Position numbers and translations under genes: made by a program
Notes under the pieces: generated by a model
Told to the model about the DNA's origin: nothing
Database searches by the model: none
What the model saw: the letters and a program-made list of their open reading frames with translations, nothing else
Origin: Halopseudomonas pelagia
GTDB taxonomy: Bacteria; Pseudomonadota; Gammaproteobacteria; Pseudomonadales; Pseudomonadaceae
DNA: 64,000 nt
Assembly (NCBI RefSeq): GCF_009497895.1
Contig: NZ_CP033116.1
Location: 3,472,001-3,536,000 of the forward strand
Direction of reading: 5' to 3'
Part shown: positions 63,967-64,000 of the stretch, piece by piece
How positions within the stretch are numbered: the stretch's first letter is position 1
Layout: every line of letters begins with the position of its first letter

Positions 63967-64000
63967 ATGAATCTTCTCTATGACGAAAAGCTCGACGGCC
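63967..64000 (+). CDS. glcD: Glycolate oxidase subunit GlcD, first 11 residues only
   Basis: The ATG at 63967 begins MNLLYDEKLDG and runs off the window. The start resembles Pseudomonas GlcD (Met-Asn-Ile/Leu-Leu-Tyr-Asp-Glu), the FAD subunit of glycolate oxidase, and the divergent GlcC-like regulator supports it. The ribosome site is AGGTG. With only 11 residues the call rests mostly on context. Confidence 0.65.
   Translation, partial: MNLLYDEKLDG

Noticed and set aside
63219..63983. Long plus-strand open frame opposite the GlcC-like gene running into glcD
   Set aside because: It is antisense to a clear GntR regulator and its translation has no recognisable domain.

Overview
The window looks like chromosomal DNA of a Pseudomonas-type gammaproteobacterium (Pseudomonadaceae; the gene neighbourhoods would also fit the Halopseudomonas / P. 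pertucinogena branch, but I cannot place it to species from sequence alone). The evidence is the order ccmA-I beside a cheW-parP-parC-motD-motC-cheB-cheA-cheZ-cheY-fliA-fleN-flhF-flhA cluster, an MvaT-type H-NS protein between purU and sbcB, a two-domain universal stress protein beside a pyruvate kinase, and a GlcC-regulated glycolate locus. Coding density is high, nearly all genes are intact, and I see no insertion sequence, prophage, integron, CRISPR array or rRNA.

Layout. 1-6183 (minus strand): cytochrome c maturation operon ccmABCDEFGHI, with ccmI cut by the window edge. 6379-8345 (plus): a FliK-like protein and a small FlhB C-terminal-domain homologue. 8360-22758 (minus): chemotaxis and flagellar regulation, from flhA down to a DUF2802 protein. 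22961-29197 (plus): two paralogous membrane EAL proteins with degenerate GGDEF domains, flanking a Sel1-repeat lipoprotein. 29247-33516 (minus): a four-gene unit encoding a periplasmic blue-copper protein, another membrane GGDEF/EAL protein, a DUF3034 outer-membrane-type protein and a lipoprotein truncated haemoglobin. 33648-39538 (plus): flavin monooxygenase, tRNA-Gly(CCC), glutathione transferase, haem oxygenase plus bacteriophytochrome, and a spermidine-synthase-like protein. 39553-43329 (minus): hemN, moaA, moaE, moaD, moaC. 43719-45998 (plus): ahpC-ahpF. 46071-49794: two chemoreceptors. 49795-54793: CBS protein, purU, mvaT, sbcB, PilZ, DUF4124 and lipoprotein genes. 55011-60809: universal stress protein, the Entner-Doudoroff operon edd-pgl-eda and divergent pyruvate kinase. 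61186-64000: glycolate/lactate permease, GlcC-like regulator and the start of glcD.

How the parts fit. The chemotaxis block is a polar-flagellum F6-type system with its ParC/ParP array-positioning pair. Two chemoreceptors further along can feed it, and one has a FliA-type promoter. The c-di-GMP region next to flhA holds three EAL proteins, each with an extracytoplasmic sensor domain and a recognisably degraded cyclase domain, so this stretch probably lowers c-di-GMP in response to periplasmic cues. The two parts I find least explained are the repeated CheY-docking-like motif in the CheA linker, and the copper-protein / EAL / DUF3034 / haemoglobin unit. Regulatory sites I can read directly include an Anr/FNR box before hemN, an OxyR-type tetrad before ahpC, a sigma-54 promoter before flhA, a FliA promoter before a chemoreceptor, and four copies of a TGGT-N3-ACCA operator around the glycolate genes.
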